64,000 bases of DNA from Balanoglossus misakiensis (Eukaryota; Hemichordata), in contig CM082577.2 of assembly GCA_040954595.2 (NCBI GenBank), positions 20,584,001-20,648,000 on the forward strand, written 5' to 3'. The notes below the pieces were generated by a model. That model searched no databases, was not told the origin of the DNA, and saw only the letters and a program-made list of their open reading frames with translations. The translations under genes and the position numbers were made by a program. Below are positions 21,176 to 32,202 of the stretch, one piece after another. Within the stretch, counting starts at the first letter, position 1. Each line of letters begins with the position of its first letter.

Positions 21176-21436
21176 GAAAGATGGTTGAATTTCTCCTACT
21201 ATAAACCTGAATCCTACACCATTGAACACATAGCCCGACTTGGCTAATTTTGTGGGTAACCGATCGACCTTCCATAGCTTATAAGGCAAGTGGGATAAAA
21301 AAAAAATGGTTTGTTTTGTTCTGCAAAAAGTGTTTTTAGAATTCAGGCACTTTCAGAAAAGGAAGAAACGGACACTTGCGACAAAAATGTTATCCATCAG
21401 GCTACTCTTTAATGGAAAAGTTGGAGAAAAAAAATG

Positions 21437-21556
21437 AAGCCTACAGCACGTAGTATTCCCAGGTGGTCTCCCATCCAAGTACTAACTACGCCCAACGCAG
21501 GTTTGCTTCGGTGATCAGACGAGAACCGGCTTATTCTACGTGGTATGGCCGTAGGC
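21437..21556 (-). rRNA. 5S rRNA gene, G93A class
   Basis: Full 120 nt. G93A turns the U84-G93 wobble of helix IV into a U-A pair. Rare in this block. Confidence 0.95.
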
Positions 21557-21814
21557 GAAAGATGGTTGAATTTCTCCTACTATAAACCTGAATCCTACAC
21601 CATTGAACACATAGCCTGACTTGGCTAATTTTGTGGGTAACCGATCGACCTTCCATAGCTTATAAGGCAAGTGGGATAAAAAAATATGGTTTGTTTTGTT
21701 CTGCAAAAAGTGTTTTTAGAATTCAGGCTCTTTCAGAACAGGAAGAAACGGACACTTGCGACAAAAATGTTATCCATCAGGCTACTCTTTAATGGAAAAG
21801 TTGGAATAAAAATG

Positions 21815-21934
21815 AAGCCTACAGCACGTAGTATTCCCAGGCGGTCTCCCATCCAAGTACTAACTACGCCCAACGCAGGTTTGCTTCGGTGATCAGACGA
21901 GAACCGGCTTATTCTACGTGGTATGGCCGTAGGC
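21815..21934 (-). rRNA. 5S rRNA gene
   Basis: Full 120 nt, consensus. Confidence 0.96.
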
Positions 21935-22192
21935 GAAAGATGGTTGAATTTCTCCTACTATAAACCTGAATCCTACACCATTGAACACATAGCCTGACTT
22001 GGCTAATTTTGTGGGTAACCGATCGACCTTCCATAGCTTATAAGGCAAGTGGGATACAAAAATATGGTTTGTTTTGTTCTGCAAAAAGTGTTTTTAGAAT
22101 TCAGGCACTTTCAGAAAAGGAAGAAACGGACACTTGCGACAAAGATGTTATCCATCAGGCTACTCTTTAATGGAAAAGTTGGAAAAAAAATG

Positions 22193-22316
22193 AAGCCTAC
22201 AGCACGTAGTATTCCCAGGCGGTCTCCCATCCATCCAAGTACTAACTACGCCCAACGCAGGTTTGCTTCGGTGATCAGACGAGAACCGGCTTATTCTACG
22301 TGGTATGGCCGTAGGC
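22193..22316 (-). rRNA. 5S rRNA gene with 4-nt ATGG duplication
   Basis: 124 nt; otherwise consensus. Confidence 0.9.
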
Positions 22317-22577
22317 GAAAGATGGTTGAATTTCTCCTACTATAAACCTGAATCCTACACCATTGAACACATAGCCCGACTTGGCTAATTTTGTGGGTAA
22401 CCGATCGACCTTCCATAGCTTATAAGGCAAGTGGGATAAAAAAAAAATGGTTTGTTTTGTTCTGCAAAAAGTGTTTTTAGAATTCAGGCACTTTCAGAAA
22501 AGGAAGAAACGGACACTTGCGACAAAAATGTTATCCATCAGGCTACTCTTTAATGGAAAAGTTGGAGAAAAAAAATG

Positions 22578-22697
22578 AAGCCTACAGCACGTAGTATTCC
22601 CAGGTGGTCTCCCATCCAAGTACTAACTACGCCCAACGCAGGTTTGCTTCGGTGATCAGACGAGAACCGGCTTATTCTACGTGGTATGGCCGTAGGC
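22578..22697 (-). rRNA. 5S rRNA gene, G93A class
   Basis: Full 120 nt. G93A. Confidence 0.95.
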
Positions 22698-22955
22698 GAA
22701 AGATGGTTGAATTTCTCCTACTATAAACCTGAATCCTACACCATTGAACACATAGCCTGACTTGGCTAATTTTGTGGGTAACCGATCGACCTTCCATAGC
22801 TTATAAGGCAAGTGGGATACAAAAATATGGTTTGTTTTGTTCTGCAAAAAGTGTTTTTAGAATTCAGGCTCTTTCAGAACAGGAAGAAACGGACACTTGC
22901 GACAAAAATGTTATCCATCAGGCTACTCTTTAATGGAAAAGTTGGAATAAAAATG

Positions 22956-23075
22956 AAGCCTACAGCACGTAGTATTCCCAGGCGGTCTCCCATCCAAGTA
23001 CTAACTACGCCCAACGCAGGTTTGCTTCGGTGATCAGACGAGAACCGGCTTATTCTACGTGGTATGGCCGTAGGC
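22956..23075 (-). rRNA. 5S rRNA gene
   Basis: Full 120 nt, consensus. Confidence 0.96.
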
Positions 23076-23333
23076 GAAAGATGGTTGAATTTCTCCTACT
23101 ATAAACCTGAATCCTACACCATTGAACACATAGCCTGACTTGGCTAATTTTGTGGGTAACCGATCGACCTTCCATAGCTTATAAGGCAAGTGGGATACAA
23201 AAATATGGTTTGTTTTGTTCTGCAAAAAGTGTTTTTAGAATTCAGGCACTTTCAGAAAAGGAAGAAACGGACACTTGCGACAAAGATGTTATCCATCAGG
23301 CTACTCTTTAATGGAAAAGTTGGAAAAAAAATG

Positions 23334-23457
23334 AAGCCTACAGCACGTAGTATTCCCAGGCGGTCTCCCATCCATCCAAGTACTAACTACGCCCAACGCA
23401 GGTTTGCTTCGGTGATCAGACGAGAACCGGCTTATTCTACGTGGTATGGCCGTAGGC
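23334..23457 (-). rRNA. 5S rRNA gene with 4-nt ATGG duplication
   Basis: 124 nt; otherwise consensus. Confidence 0.9.
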
Positions 23458-23718
23458 GAAAGATGGTTGAATTTCTCCTACTATAAACCTGAATCCTACA
23501 CCATTGAACACATAGCCCGACTTGGCTAATTTTGTGGGTAACCGATCGACCTTCCATAGCTTATAAAGCAAGTGGGATAAAAAAAAATGGTTTGTTTTGT
23601 TCTGCAAAAAGTGTTTTTAGAATTCAGGCACTTTCAGAAAAGGAAGAAACGGACACTTGCGACAAAAATGTTATCCATCAGGCTATACTCTTTAATGGAA
23701 AAGTTGGAAAAAAAAATG

Positions 23719-23838
23719 AAGCCTACAGCACGTAGTATTCCCAGGCGGTCTCCCATCCAAGTACTAACTACGCCCAACGCAGGTTTGCTTCGGTGATCAG
23801 ACGAGAACCGACTTATTCTACGTGGTATGGCCGTAGGC
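23719..23838 (-). rRNA. 5S rRNA gene
   Basis: Full 120 nt. C28T weakens the C28-G51 pair to a wobble. Confidence 0.95.
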
Positions 23839-24096
23839 GAAAGATGGTTGAATTTCTCCTACTATAAACCTGAATCCTACACCATTGAACACATAGCCTG
23901 ACTTGGCTAATTTTGTGGGTAACCGATCGACCTTCCATAGCTTATAAGGCAAGTGGGATACAAAAATATGGTTTGTTTTGTTCTGCAAAAAGTGTTTTTA
24001 GAATTCAGGCACTTTCAGAAAAGGAAGAAACGGACACTTGCGACAAAGATGTTATCCATCAGGCTACTCTTTAATGGAAAAGTTGGGAAAAAAATG

Positions 24097-24220
24097 AAGC
24101 CTACAGCACGTAGTATTCCCAGGCGGTCTCCCATCCATCCAAGTACTAACTACGCCCAACGCAGGTTTGCTTCGGTGATCAGACGAGAACCGGCTTATTC
24201 TACGTGGTATGGCCGTAGGC
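24097..24220 (-). rRNA. 5S rRNA gene with 4-nt ATGG duplication
   Basis: 124 nt; otherwise consensus. Confidence 0.9.
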
Positions 24221-24481
24221 GAAAGATGGTTGAATTTCTCCTACTATAAACCTGAATCCTACACCATTGAACACATAGCCCGACTTGGCTAATTTTGTGG
24301 GTAACCGATCGACCTTCCATAGCTTATAAAGCAAGTGGGATAAAAAAAAATGGTTTGTTTTGTTCTGCAAAAAGTGTTTTTAGAATTCAGGCACTTTCAG
24401 AAAAGGAAGAAACGGACACTTGCGACAAAAATGTTATCCATCAGGCTATACTCTTTAATGGAAAAGTTGGAAAAAAAAATG

Positions 24482-24601
24482 AAGCCTACAGCACGTAGTA
24501 TTCCCAGGCGGTCTCCCATCCAAGTACTAACTACGCCCAACGCAGGTTTGCTTCGGTGATCAGACGAGAACCGGCTTATTCTACGTGGTATGGCCGTAGG
24601 C
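24482..24601 (-). rRNA. 5S rRNA gene
   Basis: Full 120 nt, consensus. Confidence 0.96.
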
Positions 24602-24859
24602 GAAAGATGGTTGAATTTCTCCTACTATAAACCTGAATCCTACACCATTGAACACATAGCCTGACTTGGCTAATTTTGTGGGTAACCGATCGACCTTCCA
24701 TAGCTTATAAGGCAAGTGGGATACAAAAATATGGTTTGTTTTGTTCTGCAAAAAGTGTTTTTAGAATTCAGGCACTTTCAGAAAAGGAAGAAACGGACAC
24801 TTGCGACAAAAATGTTATCCATCAGGCTACTCTTTAATGGAAAAGTTGGAAAAAAAATG

Positions 24860-24983
24860 AAGCCTACAGCACGTAGTATTCCCAGGCGGTCTCCCATCCA
24901 TCCAAGTACTAACTACGCCCAACGCAGGTTTGCTTCGGTGATCAGACGAGAACCGGCTTATTCTACGTGGTATGGCCGTAGGC
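24860..24983 (-). rRNA. 5S rRNA gene with 4-nt ATGG duplication
   Basis: 124 nt; otherwise consensus. Confidence 0.9.
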
Positions 24984-25239
24984 GAAAGATGGTTGAATTT
25001 CTCCTACTATAAACCTGAATCCTACACCATTGAACACATAGCCCGACTTGGCTAATTTTGTGGGTAACCGATCGACCTTCCATAGCTTATAAAGCAAGTG
25101 GGATAAAAAATATGGTTTGTTTTGTTCTGCAAAAAGTGGTTTTAGAATTCAGGCACTTTCAGAAAAGAAAGAAACGGACACTTGCGACGAAAATATTATC
25201 CATCAGGCTACTCTTTAATGGAAAAGTTGGAAAAAAATG

Positions 25240-25326
25240 AAGCACGTAGTATTCCCAGGCGGTCTCCCATCCAAGTACTAACTACGCCCAACGCAGGTTT
25301 GCTTCGGTGATCAGACGAGAACCGGC
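25240..25326 (-). pseudogene. 5S rRNA gene, 3' part, split by LINE B and 3'-deleted
   Basis: Holds nt 27-120 minus a 7-nt deletion (CTGTAGG, about nt 111-117) that removes most of the 3' strand of helix I. The deletion is independent of the LINE insertion at the other end. Confidence 0.93.
25308..25326 (-). repeat. Target site duplication of LINE B, 3' side
   Basis: 5S nt 27-45 (19 bp), repeated at 31026-31044. The inner edge is uncertain by 2 bp, as in copy A. Confidence 0.85.
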
Positions 25327-25729
25327 TTTTTTTTTATCTTTTATTAAAAAGGACAGGCCCACTGGCTTGCCCTGTTAAAAATAAATTGTACATTACAAGT
25401 AGCTTGTAATTACAGTGAAAGATTCATATTAAATAAATTCCATAGATTCACAACATGTTACACTACTAATGCAAATCATTACAATATTGATGAAAAAACA
25501 TACACCGGAATGAATGCATGTGTAATCAAATCATTCAACATAAACAAACTTTAGTTTCACAATATTGCATTACAGCATTCTATCATTATTGTAAGTCCTA
25601 TACTCCAATCTGTCACAGAATTGTGACATACAAATTAATTACAGGAACAATTACCAGTAAAAAAGATGGTATGTAACACCAGAGGGCGCCAGGTTCAACT
25701 GAAGGTGACAACATAGACAAAAAGACTGT
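25327..25729 (-). other. 3' UTR and poly(A) tail of LINE B
   Basis: Non-coding 403 bp, close to the 3' UTR of copy A apart from small indels. It ends in AATAAA (25340-25345) and a 9-A tail (25327-25335). Confidence 0.85.
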
Positions 25730-28700
25730 CTAAAAATTTAAGGTAAAGTCAAAATCTTTTACCGTTACAAGTACATTGTTTTGTGCAAAAATGCTTTCAA
25801 ATAGCGCAACATCATCACTTGCTTTGCACCTGTTATATTCAAAAGTGATTTTCTGTTTTAATTTGTACTTAAAGAACTTGATCAAGTCGATTTTCCGAGT
25901 ACAACGCTTGTACGCTAATCTTCTACTATGAATTGTATAACGTGAAAGTGTCAATAAAATATTGATCAGCGTGTACTCGTACTTGTCATCCTTGACAGTA
26001 TAACCAAATAACATCATTAGAATTCTATCAGTTGTGTTAAACTTATGTACATTACTGGCACTGTAGATATACGCAAAAACAAGTTGCCACAAAGATTGGA
26101 TTGTTTGGCAGCACACAAACAAATGGTACACGTCTTCGGGAAAAAATGTGCAGAAGTCACAAGTCGGACTGAGGATTTTGCATGCTTTGTAAAGACGAAG
26201 ATTACTAAAAACAGCGTTGTGACAAATGAGATAACCAGATCACCCAGGTAATTATCCTTGACATTTGTGTAAACGATTGGCCAAACCTTACTAAAATCAA
26301 AGTTTGGCAGGTGGAAGAGCCAATACTGAACACCCGTGGGCACTGTTTTTCTCAGATGCCGAGCTATTGTAGTAATGTGTCTAACCTTAAGAGAATGGAA
26401 AGGAATACGTTGATCATGAGCATTAACAATAAAGAGAGACGGGTTTTTGTCCACTTTGTTATAATCTTTGTGATTACCCTGCAGAATATCATGCCACTTT
26501 TGAGGAATTGAATTGAGGATAATATGGTACTGCTTCTCAACAGTATTGCTTGTGGGAGTGTCAGGATGGGCCAATGAAACCATGTCACCAATTGCATCAA
26601 CAGGTAGGAACCCAGGAATGACCTCGTATAACAAATCCCTGATTTTGACAATGCCAGCTGAACTGAAAAGTTTTATAATCGCCAGGGGGCGCCCTTCAAC
26701 ACTTGTAATGAATGGGTTATGAAAAATGGGTTCATTGATAATTTCATCGTAGGAAACTGGTTGTGCACGAAAATACTTGAAAAGATGCGACCAAGACTGA
26801 AACAATTCCCTGTAGAATATAGAACACTGACGTAAGTTGGTAGGATAAAGTAACATTTTAAAAGTGTCAACACCACAATTGAGATCGAGATACTTATTTA
26901 AGTTGTAGGTGAAAAACAGCTTGAATTTGTGAACATAATCTTTATCCAGCATTTTACACAACCACTTGAGACGAAGTGCATGCACTTTGTCTTGAATATT
27001 TGTGACTTTAAGTCCCCCATCTTGAATGTCGGAAGTGATGACATCATATTTCACCCTGTGATGACCTTTGCTCCAGAAGAAATTACAGATGTGCTCATTC
27101 AAAATTTGTGTGTGTTGCTGAGGCAAAGAAACAACCGATGCCCGGTACCACAGAGTAGACGTAACAAGGGAGTTGATAATGAGGGTTTTCCCTTTGTAGG
27201 ATAATTTACGAAATGACCAGGATTTCAGAATTCTACAGATTTTTGGAATGCGCTGAGCCCAATTGAAATCATCAGCAACTGATTTGTCATGACTCAACAT
27301 GACACCAAGAATGACCATGCCATCCGGTTGAAGCTTGACAGGTAAGGGGCAGTCAGTACGCCCTCTATTGTTTCCTATCCACATCAGAGCACTTTTGTTC
27401 AAATTAACCTTTGACCCAGAAGCTTTACCATAATCACAAAAGACCTGATACGCTTCTCGGATAGAATGGTCATCACTAACGGTCAGTGTGGTATCATCAG
27501 CATGTTGATAAACTAAGGATGATTCAGTACTGCCTGGAATTTGAATACCAAGTATGTTGTGGTTACGCTGAATAGCGCCATTTAGAGGCTCAGCCGACAG
27601 CACGTACAACATCGCTGACAGCGGGCACCCTTGTCTGACACTTCGTTTAATTAACACCGAGTCAGACAAAAACCCGTTAATTTTTACATTACTCATAACC
27701 TGGTTGTACAGTATGGAAATCCATTTAACAAAGTTGTCACCGAACCTGAACGCCCTCAGTGTGTTAAGCAGATACTTGTGATCAACACGATCAAAGGCTT
27801 TCATCTGATCAAATTTCAGAATGGCACCTTGACAGTTACTGGACTCAACATGATGAATGAGATCTCTCATACAGAAAACATTGTCCACAATATCACGACC
27901 TGGGACACAGCAAGTTTGATCCGGACTGACAATTGAGGGCATAATTCTATTGAGCCTAATGGCGAGTGTTTTAGCAAGAATTTTGTAATCACAGTTGAGG
28001 AGGGTTATAGGACGCCAATTTTTAATGTAACGGGGGTCACAGTCTGCTTTAGGGATTAAAGTAATAAGACCAGTTTTCCACTCATCGGGGAGAATGTTAT
28101 TGGAGAAAATACAGTTGAAAATGTCAAGCAAATCATCTTTGATATCTTCCCAAAAGTGAAGATAAAACTCGTACGGTAAACCATCAGCGCCTGGGCTTTT
28201 ATTATGAATACATTTAGAGAGGGCAAAGGTCACCTCTTCTACCAAAAACTCTGAATCAGCGGCAGCGCACTCCTCATCAGAAACAATATTTGTGATGTAA
28301 CCAAGGAAAGTATTTTGAAGTGCAAGATCACAAGGCTAATTGTTATAAAGCTTAGAGTAAAATGTATGAGCTTCTGAGATTATATCAGTAATGTCAGTGA
28401 GAATTTCATTTTTGTCATTAATTAATGATTTGATGCATTTTCTTTCCTGCTTAGACTTTTCTAGGTTAAAGAAAAACCGAGTGGATTTCTCACCCTCCTC
28501 ATACCACTGGATCTTGGAACGGATTAAGGCCCCCTGGGTTTCTAAGGAAATAATGTTGTCAAGGTCTTCCTGAATGATATGTGCGTTAGTAAGATCATAG
28601 TCGGTGAAACGGTTAGCTTTGTTAAGTTCCCATTTTAGTTTTTTCTCTAAGGTTTTCTTCAAGTGGCGCCTCAATTTTGCCTGCTGTTTTGCATACTTCT

Positions 28701-29646
28701 GGGAAAATCTACGAATATTATGTTTTAAACACCCCCACCACTGAATTTTATTACTTGTATAATTGAGGTCAAATTTAGACTTTTTAATGATATCCAAAAT
28801 ATTATTGACATAAACTTCATCCCTCAAGAGATTTTTATTGAGAGCCCAGACTCCCGGACCACGAGGTGAGTTATGGAAATTGAATTTGAACTGGATAAGT
28901 TCATGGTCGCTATAGGGAAAATGCATGATATGAGAACTTTGACACATGTGGACAATGCTTTCATGTATGAGAGCATAATCAATGCGACTCTGCCGGAGAT
29001 TGCCATGGAGATACCGTTGCCAAGTACTTCCTCTGGCGTGAGGATGTTGTTTGCGCCAGATGTCTACAAGGGAAAAGTGTGTAATGAAGTTGAGCAAATG
29101 TTTCCGAGAAGGATCAGCATGGTTTAAAACACTATTGGATTGATCAATGTAAGGATTAATTTTAGTATTGAAATCACCTGTAACAACATGCACGTAATCA
29201 TCGAGAAAAAAATGGGAAAGATCCTTCCAAAACTGCGTACGGAGATGAGGTTGATTAGGAGAGTAAATGTTGATGATATTAATATTGTGATGAGAAACCT
29301 GAATTTGCATGGAAATAATTCTTCCAGCAGAGTCGCATCGATGACCAAGAATTTTGACCTTTGACCGTTTTCTCACAAGTATTGCTACCCCTCTCCTCCT
29401 TGCAGGATCTGTACAATTATTATAAAAGAAATGAAAATCTGGAGCAATTTTGTTGTGGATGTGAACAGCGGTGTGATTGTCCCAAAAGGTCTCCTGAAAA
29501 CAAATGATGTCATGGTGGCTATTGTTACAGAATTGCAGAACACGATCAAATGTTTGTAACTCAGAAAGACTATTAGCGTTAACTGAACTTATAAGAACCA
29601 TGGTGACAACCAGGAGGAGAGGGCAGATGTTAAAGGTACAATCCAT
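25730..29646 (-). pseudogene. LINE ORF2 (endonuclease-reverse transcriptase), disrupted
   Basis: Homologous to the intact ORF2 at 5947-9858. The first 436 codons (29646-28336) hold the endonuclease with QET, GDFNT and SDH motifs, and end at an in-frame TAG (28336-28338) just before the conserved PCDL peptide. The same frame continues to about 26235 and encodes the reverse transcriptase with FDQMKAFD, QGCPLS and HADD. A 1-bp deletion near 26235, compared with copy A, then shifts the frame, and the zinc motif and C-terminus continue in another frame (26131-25730). This copy cannot make full-length ORF2 protein without readthrough. Confidence 0.9.
28336..28338 (-). other. In-frame TAG stop in LINE B ORF2
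   Basis: The frame is the same before and after the stop, so it is a nonsense change, not a frameshift. It falls in the linker between endonuclease and reverse transcriptase. Confidence 0.9.
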
Positions 29647-29648
29647 TG

Positions 29649-30881
29649 TTACTTACTAGTACATTTTTGTTTATCCTTATCCTTTTTTGGCTTTTTCCGA
29701 TCCACTAAATTTGGTGTAAAACGTTTTTTCGGTCTGCCTGTGTTGCTGGGTTGAAGCTCAGTGTCTTTAGAGTTAGTGTCTTCCGGTTGGCGACGTTTAA
29801 TTTGACAGTTTGCAATTGCCGTTTCATCAATGTCCATTTCGCTATTTTCATGACTTGGGTCTAACTGTTCAACGCGTTCTGCTCCTGATATTTGATCTTC
29901 TGAATTATCCTCTTCTTGATCTTGCTGTTGCTCATCCACTGGTGTTTGCTGTTCTTCAGCTTGATCTTGCAGCTGCTCATTCTCTGTTGTTTGTTGTTCC
30001 CGTACCTGCTCCTCGACCGATGTATTCCCGTCGGTATCAGTGACATTTTGTTCGTTATCAGTTATCATCTCCTGTACATAATTGTTGACAATTTCATCGA
30101 CTCCGCCATCACCATAAACTGTGACAAGACAATCGTTGACTTTGTGTCCACGACGGTGACACCGATAGCACGTTACGTTGGAACACGATCGCTCCAAGTG
30201 GCCCATTTCGCCGCACCGTTTGCATTGGTAATTTGGGCACGAATAAATTAAATGCGAGTCATCTAAACAGTGATTACACACTTTGTGTTGATTTGTGTGT
30301 AAAAGGCGTACATAACAACCATTCGGTTCAAATTTTACCGCGTACGGTAAGGATTTGATCGCCGCGGGTAGCTCGACTTTAACAAAGCGAGTGCCTGTCT
30401 CAACTTCGGGTTCTTCTTCAAAATGTTTTCTTATCACCGGACCACGAATAACGCAACCAAAACTCTCGAGCTTGGCAATAATGTCATCATCAGAGGTGTA
30501 AGGGGGAACACCGATGAAAGAAACTGTTAGCAGATTCCTTACCAAGCCTTGAACTTCGACGGGACTACCGTCAATTGCAAAGCCATCAGTCAGTAAAGTG
30601 TCAACATCGGCTTCCGACGCCACAGTAATCTGCCACGCACTGTTGATCTTGACACAGGCAAAAACACTTCCTTCTCCTAGAATTTCTTTTATCGCACGAA
30701 TCAGATTTACTGCTGAATAATCTTCGTCACTGACAGATATCGTATTTTCTTTGGCAGATTTCCTTGAAGACGGACGACATAATGGTATGCGTTTAGCAGC
30801 CGAAGACGAGCCAGGCAGGGCAGCCATATTGGCAACGGACTGCCGGGTGACGTGGCAAAAAACGGGAAGATTCGAAAACAC
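29649..30881 (-). CDS. LINE ORF1: CCHC zinc-knuckle RNA-binding protein, diverged lineage
   Basis: The open frame is 410 residues. The likely start is the internal ATG at 30825-30827 (A at -3, G at +4), giving the MAALPGSSS start shared with copy A. It has the same layout: an RRM-like middle (VSFIGVP and GTRFVKVEL), three CCHC knuckles (CNHC, CKRC and CYRC), a Q- and E-rich linker, and a basic K/R-rich tail. It is clearly diverged from ORF1 of copy A at many positions, unlike the C-terminal part of ORF2. The stop TAA is 2 nt before the ORF2 ATG, the same spacing as in copy A. Confidence 0.9.
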   Translation of the reverse strand: MFSNLPVFCHVTRQSVANMAALPGSSSAAKRIPLCRPSSRKSAKENTISVSDEDYSAVNLIRAIKEILGEGSVFACVKINSAWQITVASEADVDTLLTDGFAIDGSPVEVQGLVRNLLTVSFIGVPPYTSDDDIIAKLESFGCVIRGPVIRKHFEEEPEVETGTRFVKVELPAAIKSLPYAVKFEPNGCYVRLLHTNQHKVCNHCLDDSHLIYSCPNYQCKRCGEMGHLERSCSNVTCYRCHRRGHKVNDCLVTVYGDGGVDEIVNNYVQEMITDNEQNVTDTDGNTSVEEQVREQQTTENEQLQDQAEEQQTPVDEQQQDQEEDNSEDQISGAERVEQLDPSHENSEMDIDETAIANCQIKRRQPEDTNSKDTELQPSNTGRPKKRFTPNLVDRKKPKKDKDKQKCTSK

Positions 30882-31025
30882 AACAAATCTTCAAAATACC
30901 TGGGAAATTTGTCCAAATACCACTTATACCAACACCAGTATATCCAAAACCGTAAGTATTCAGTCCGGATGGCACCAAATCGGTCAGATTAACCACGATT
31001 GGCAGAGCTCTCGTCCGACACGTCT
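30828..31025 (-). other. 5' UTR of LINE B
   Basis: Non-coding 198 bp, not visibly alignable with the 5' UTR of copy A. It abuts 5S nt 45. Confidence 0.65.
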
Positions 31026-31044
31026 TGATCAGACGAGAACCGGC
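31026..31044 (-). repeat. Target site duplication of LINE B, 5' side
   Basis: Second copy of 5S nt 27-45, exact match. Confidence 0.85.
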
Positions 31045-31070
31045 TTATTCGACGTGGTATGGCCGTAGGC
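31026..31070 (-). pseudogene. 5S rRNA gene, 5' part (nt 1-45), split by LINE B
   Basis: Only nt 1-45; no internal promoter element remains. A20C. Confidence 0.93.
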
Positions 31071-31328
31071 GAAAGATGGTTGAATTTCTCCTACTATAAA
31101 CCTGAATCCTACACCATTGAACACATAGCCCGACTTGGCTAATTTTGTGGGTAACCGATCGACCTTCCATAGCTTATAAGGCAAGTGGGATCAAAATATA
31201 TGGTTTGTTTTGTTCTGCAAAAAGTGGTTTTAGAATTCAGGCACTTTCAGAAAAGGAAGAAACGGACACTTGCGACAAAAATGTTATCCATCAGGTTACT
31301 CTTTAATGGAAAAGTTGGAAAAAAAATG

Positions 31329-31448
31329 AAGCCTACAGCACGTAGTTATCCCAGGCGGTCTCCCATCCAAGTACTAACTACGCCCAACGCAGGTTTGCTT
31401 CGGTGATCAGAGGAGAACCGGCTTATTCTACGTGGTATGGCCGTAGGC
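31329..31448 (-). rRNA. 5S rRNA gene
   Basis: Full 120 nt. G37C, A101T and T102A. Confidence 0.93.
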
Positions 31449-31704
31449 GAAAGATGGTTGAATTTCTCCTACTATAAACCTGAATCCTACACCATTGAAC
31501 ACATAGTCCGACTTGGCTAATTTTTGTGGGTAACCGATCGACCTTCCATAGCTTATAAAGCAAGTGGGATAAAAAATATGGTTTGTTTTGTTCTGCAAAA
31601 AGTGGTTTTAGAATTCAGGCACTTTCAGAAAAGGAAGAAACGGACACTTGCGACAAAAATATTATCCATCAGGCTACTCTTTAATGGAAAAGTTGGAAAA
31701 AATG

Positions 31705-31824
31705 AAGCCTACAGCACGTAGTATTCCCAGGTGGTCTCCCATCCAAGTACTAACTACGCCCAACGCAGGTTTGCTTCGGGGATCAGACGAGAACCGGCTT
31801 ATTCTACGTGGTATGGCCGTAGGC
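31705..31824 (-). rRNA. 5S rRNA gene, G93A + A45C class
   Basis: Full 120 nt. A45C breaks U32-A45 of helix III; G93A is neutral to pairing. Confidence 0.94.
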
Positions 31825-32082
31825 GAAAGATGGTTGAATTTCTCCTACTATAAACCTGAATCCTACACCATTGAACACATAGTCCGACTTGGCTAATTTT
31901 TGTGGGTAACCGATCGACCTTCCATAGCTTATAAGGCAAGTAGGATAAAAAAATATGGTATGTTTTGTTTTGCAAAAAGTGGTTTTAAAATTCAGACACT
32001 TGCAGAAAGAGGAAGAAACGGACACTTGCGACAAAAATATTATCCATCAGGCTACTCTTTAATGGAAAAGTTGGAAAAAATG

Positions 32083-32202
32083 AAGCCTACAGCACGTAGT
32101 ATTCCCAGGTGGTCTCCCATCCAAGTACTAACTACGCCCAACGCAGGTTTGCTTCTGTGATCAGACGAGAACCGGCTTATTCTACGTGGTATGGCCGTAG
32201 GC
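32083..32202 (-). rRNA. 5S rRNA gene, G93A + C47A class
   Basis: Full 120 nt. C47A breaks G30-C47 of helix III. Confidence 0.94.

Larger units (their letters stand above)
20290..21436 (-). repeat. Three identical 381-bp 5S units
   Basis: Three consecutive units share the 4-nt ATGG duplication, C107A and the spacer change CTGAAAAAAGTG; only G37A in the middle gene separates the genes. Confidence 0.9.
21437..23718 (-). repeat. Three-unit higher-order repeat, 1141 bp, two copies
   Basis: Units at 21437, 21815 and 22193 recur at 22578, 22956 and 23334 with the same gene class order: G93A, consensus, ATGG-duplicated. Confidence 0.9.
23334..24859 (-). repeat. Two-unit higher-order repeat, 763 bp, two copies
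   Basis: Units at 23334 and 23719 recur at 24097 and 24482; the first gene of each pair has the ATGG duplication. A third first-unit follows at 24860. Confidence 0.9.
11264..25326 (-). repeat. 5S rDNA tandem array, - strand block 2
   Basis: About 36 complete units between the two LINEs. Almost all spacers are type I and the genes are mostly G93. Shared private variants show recent block duplications: about 3.40 kb, 1141 bp, 763 bp and a 381-bp unit in triplicate. The last unit before LINE B changes to the spacer form seen in the + strand block (GGTTTTAGAATTC). Confidence 0.95.
25327..31025 (-). mobile_element. 5S-rDNA-inserted non-LTR retrotransposon (Tx1/Mutsu-like), copy B, ORF2 broken
   Basis: A 5.7-kb LINE of the same architecture, strand and 3' insertion point as copy A. 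From 25327 to about 27935 it is nearly identical to A, non-coding 3' UTR included. From about 27940 to 31025 (RT N-terminal part, endonuclease, ORF1, 5' UTR) it is strongly diverged in DNA and protein. This points to a chimera of two lineages. ORF1 is intact; ORF2 has one in-frame stop and one frameshift. The target duplication is 19 bp, against 46 bp for A. Confidence 0.92.
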
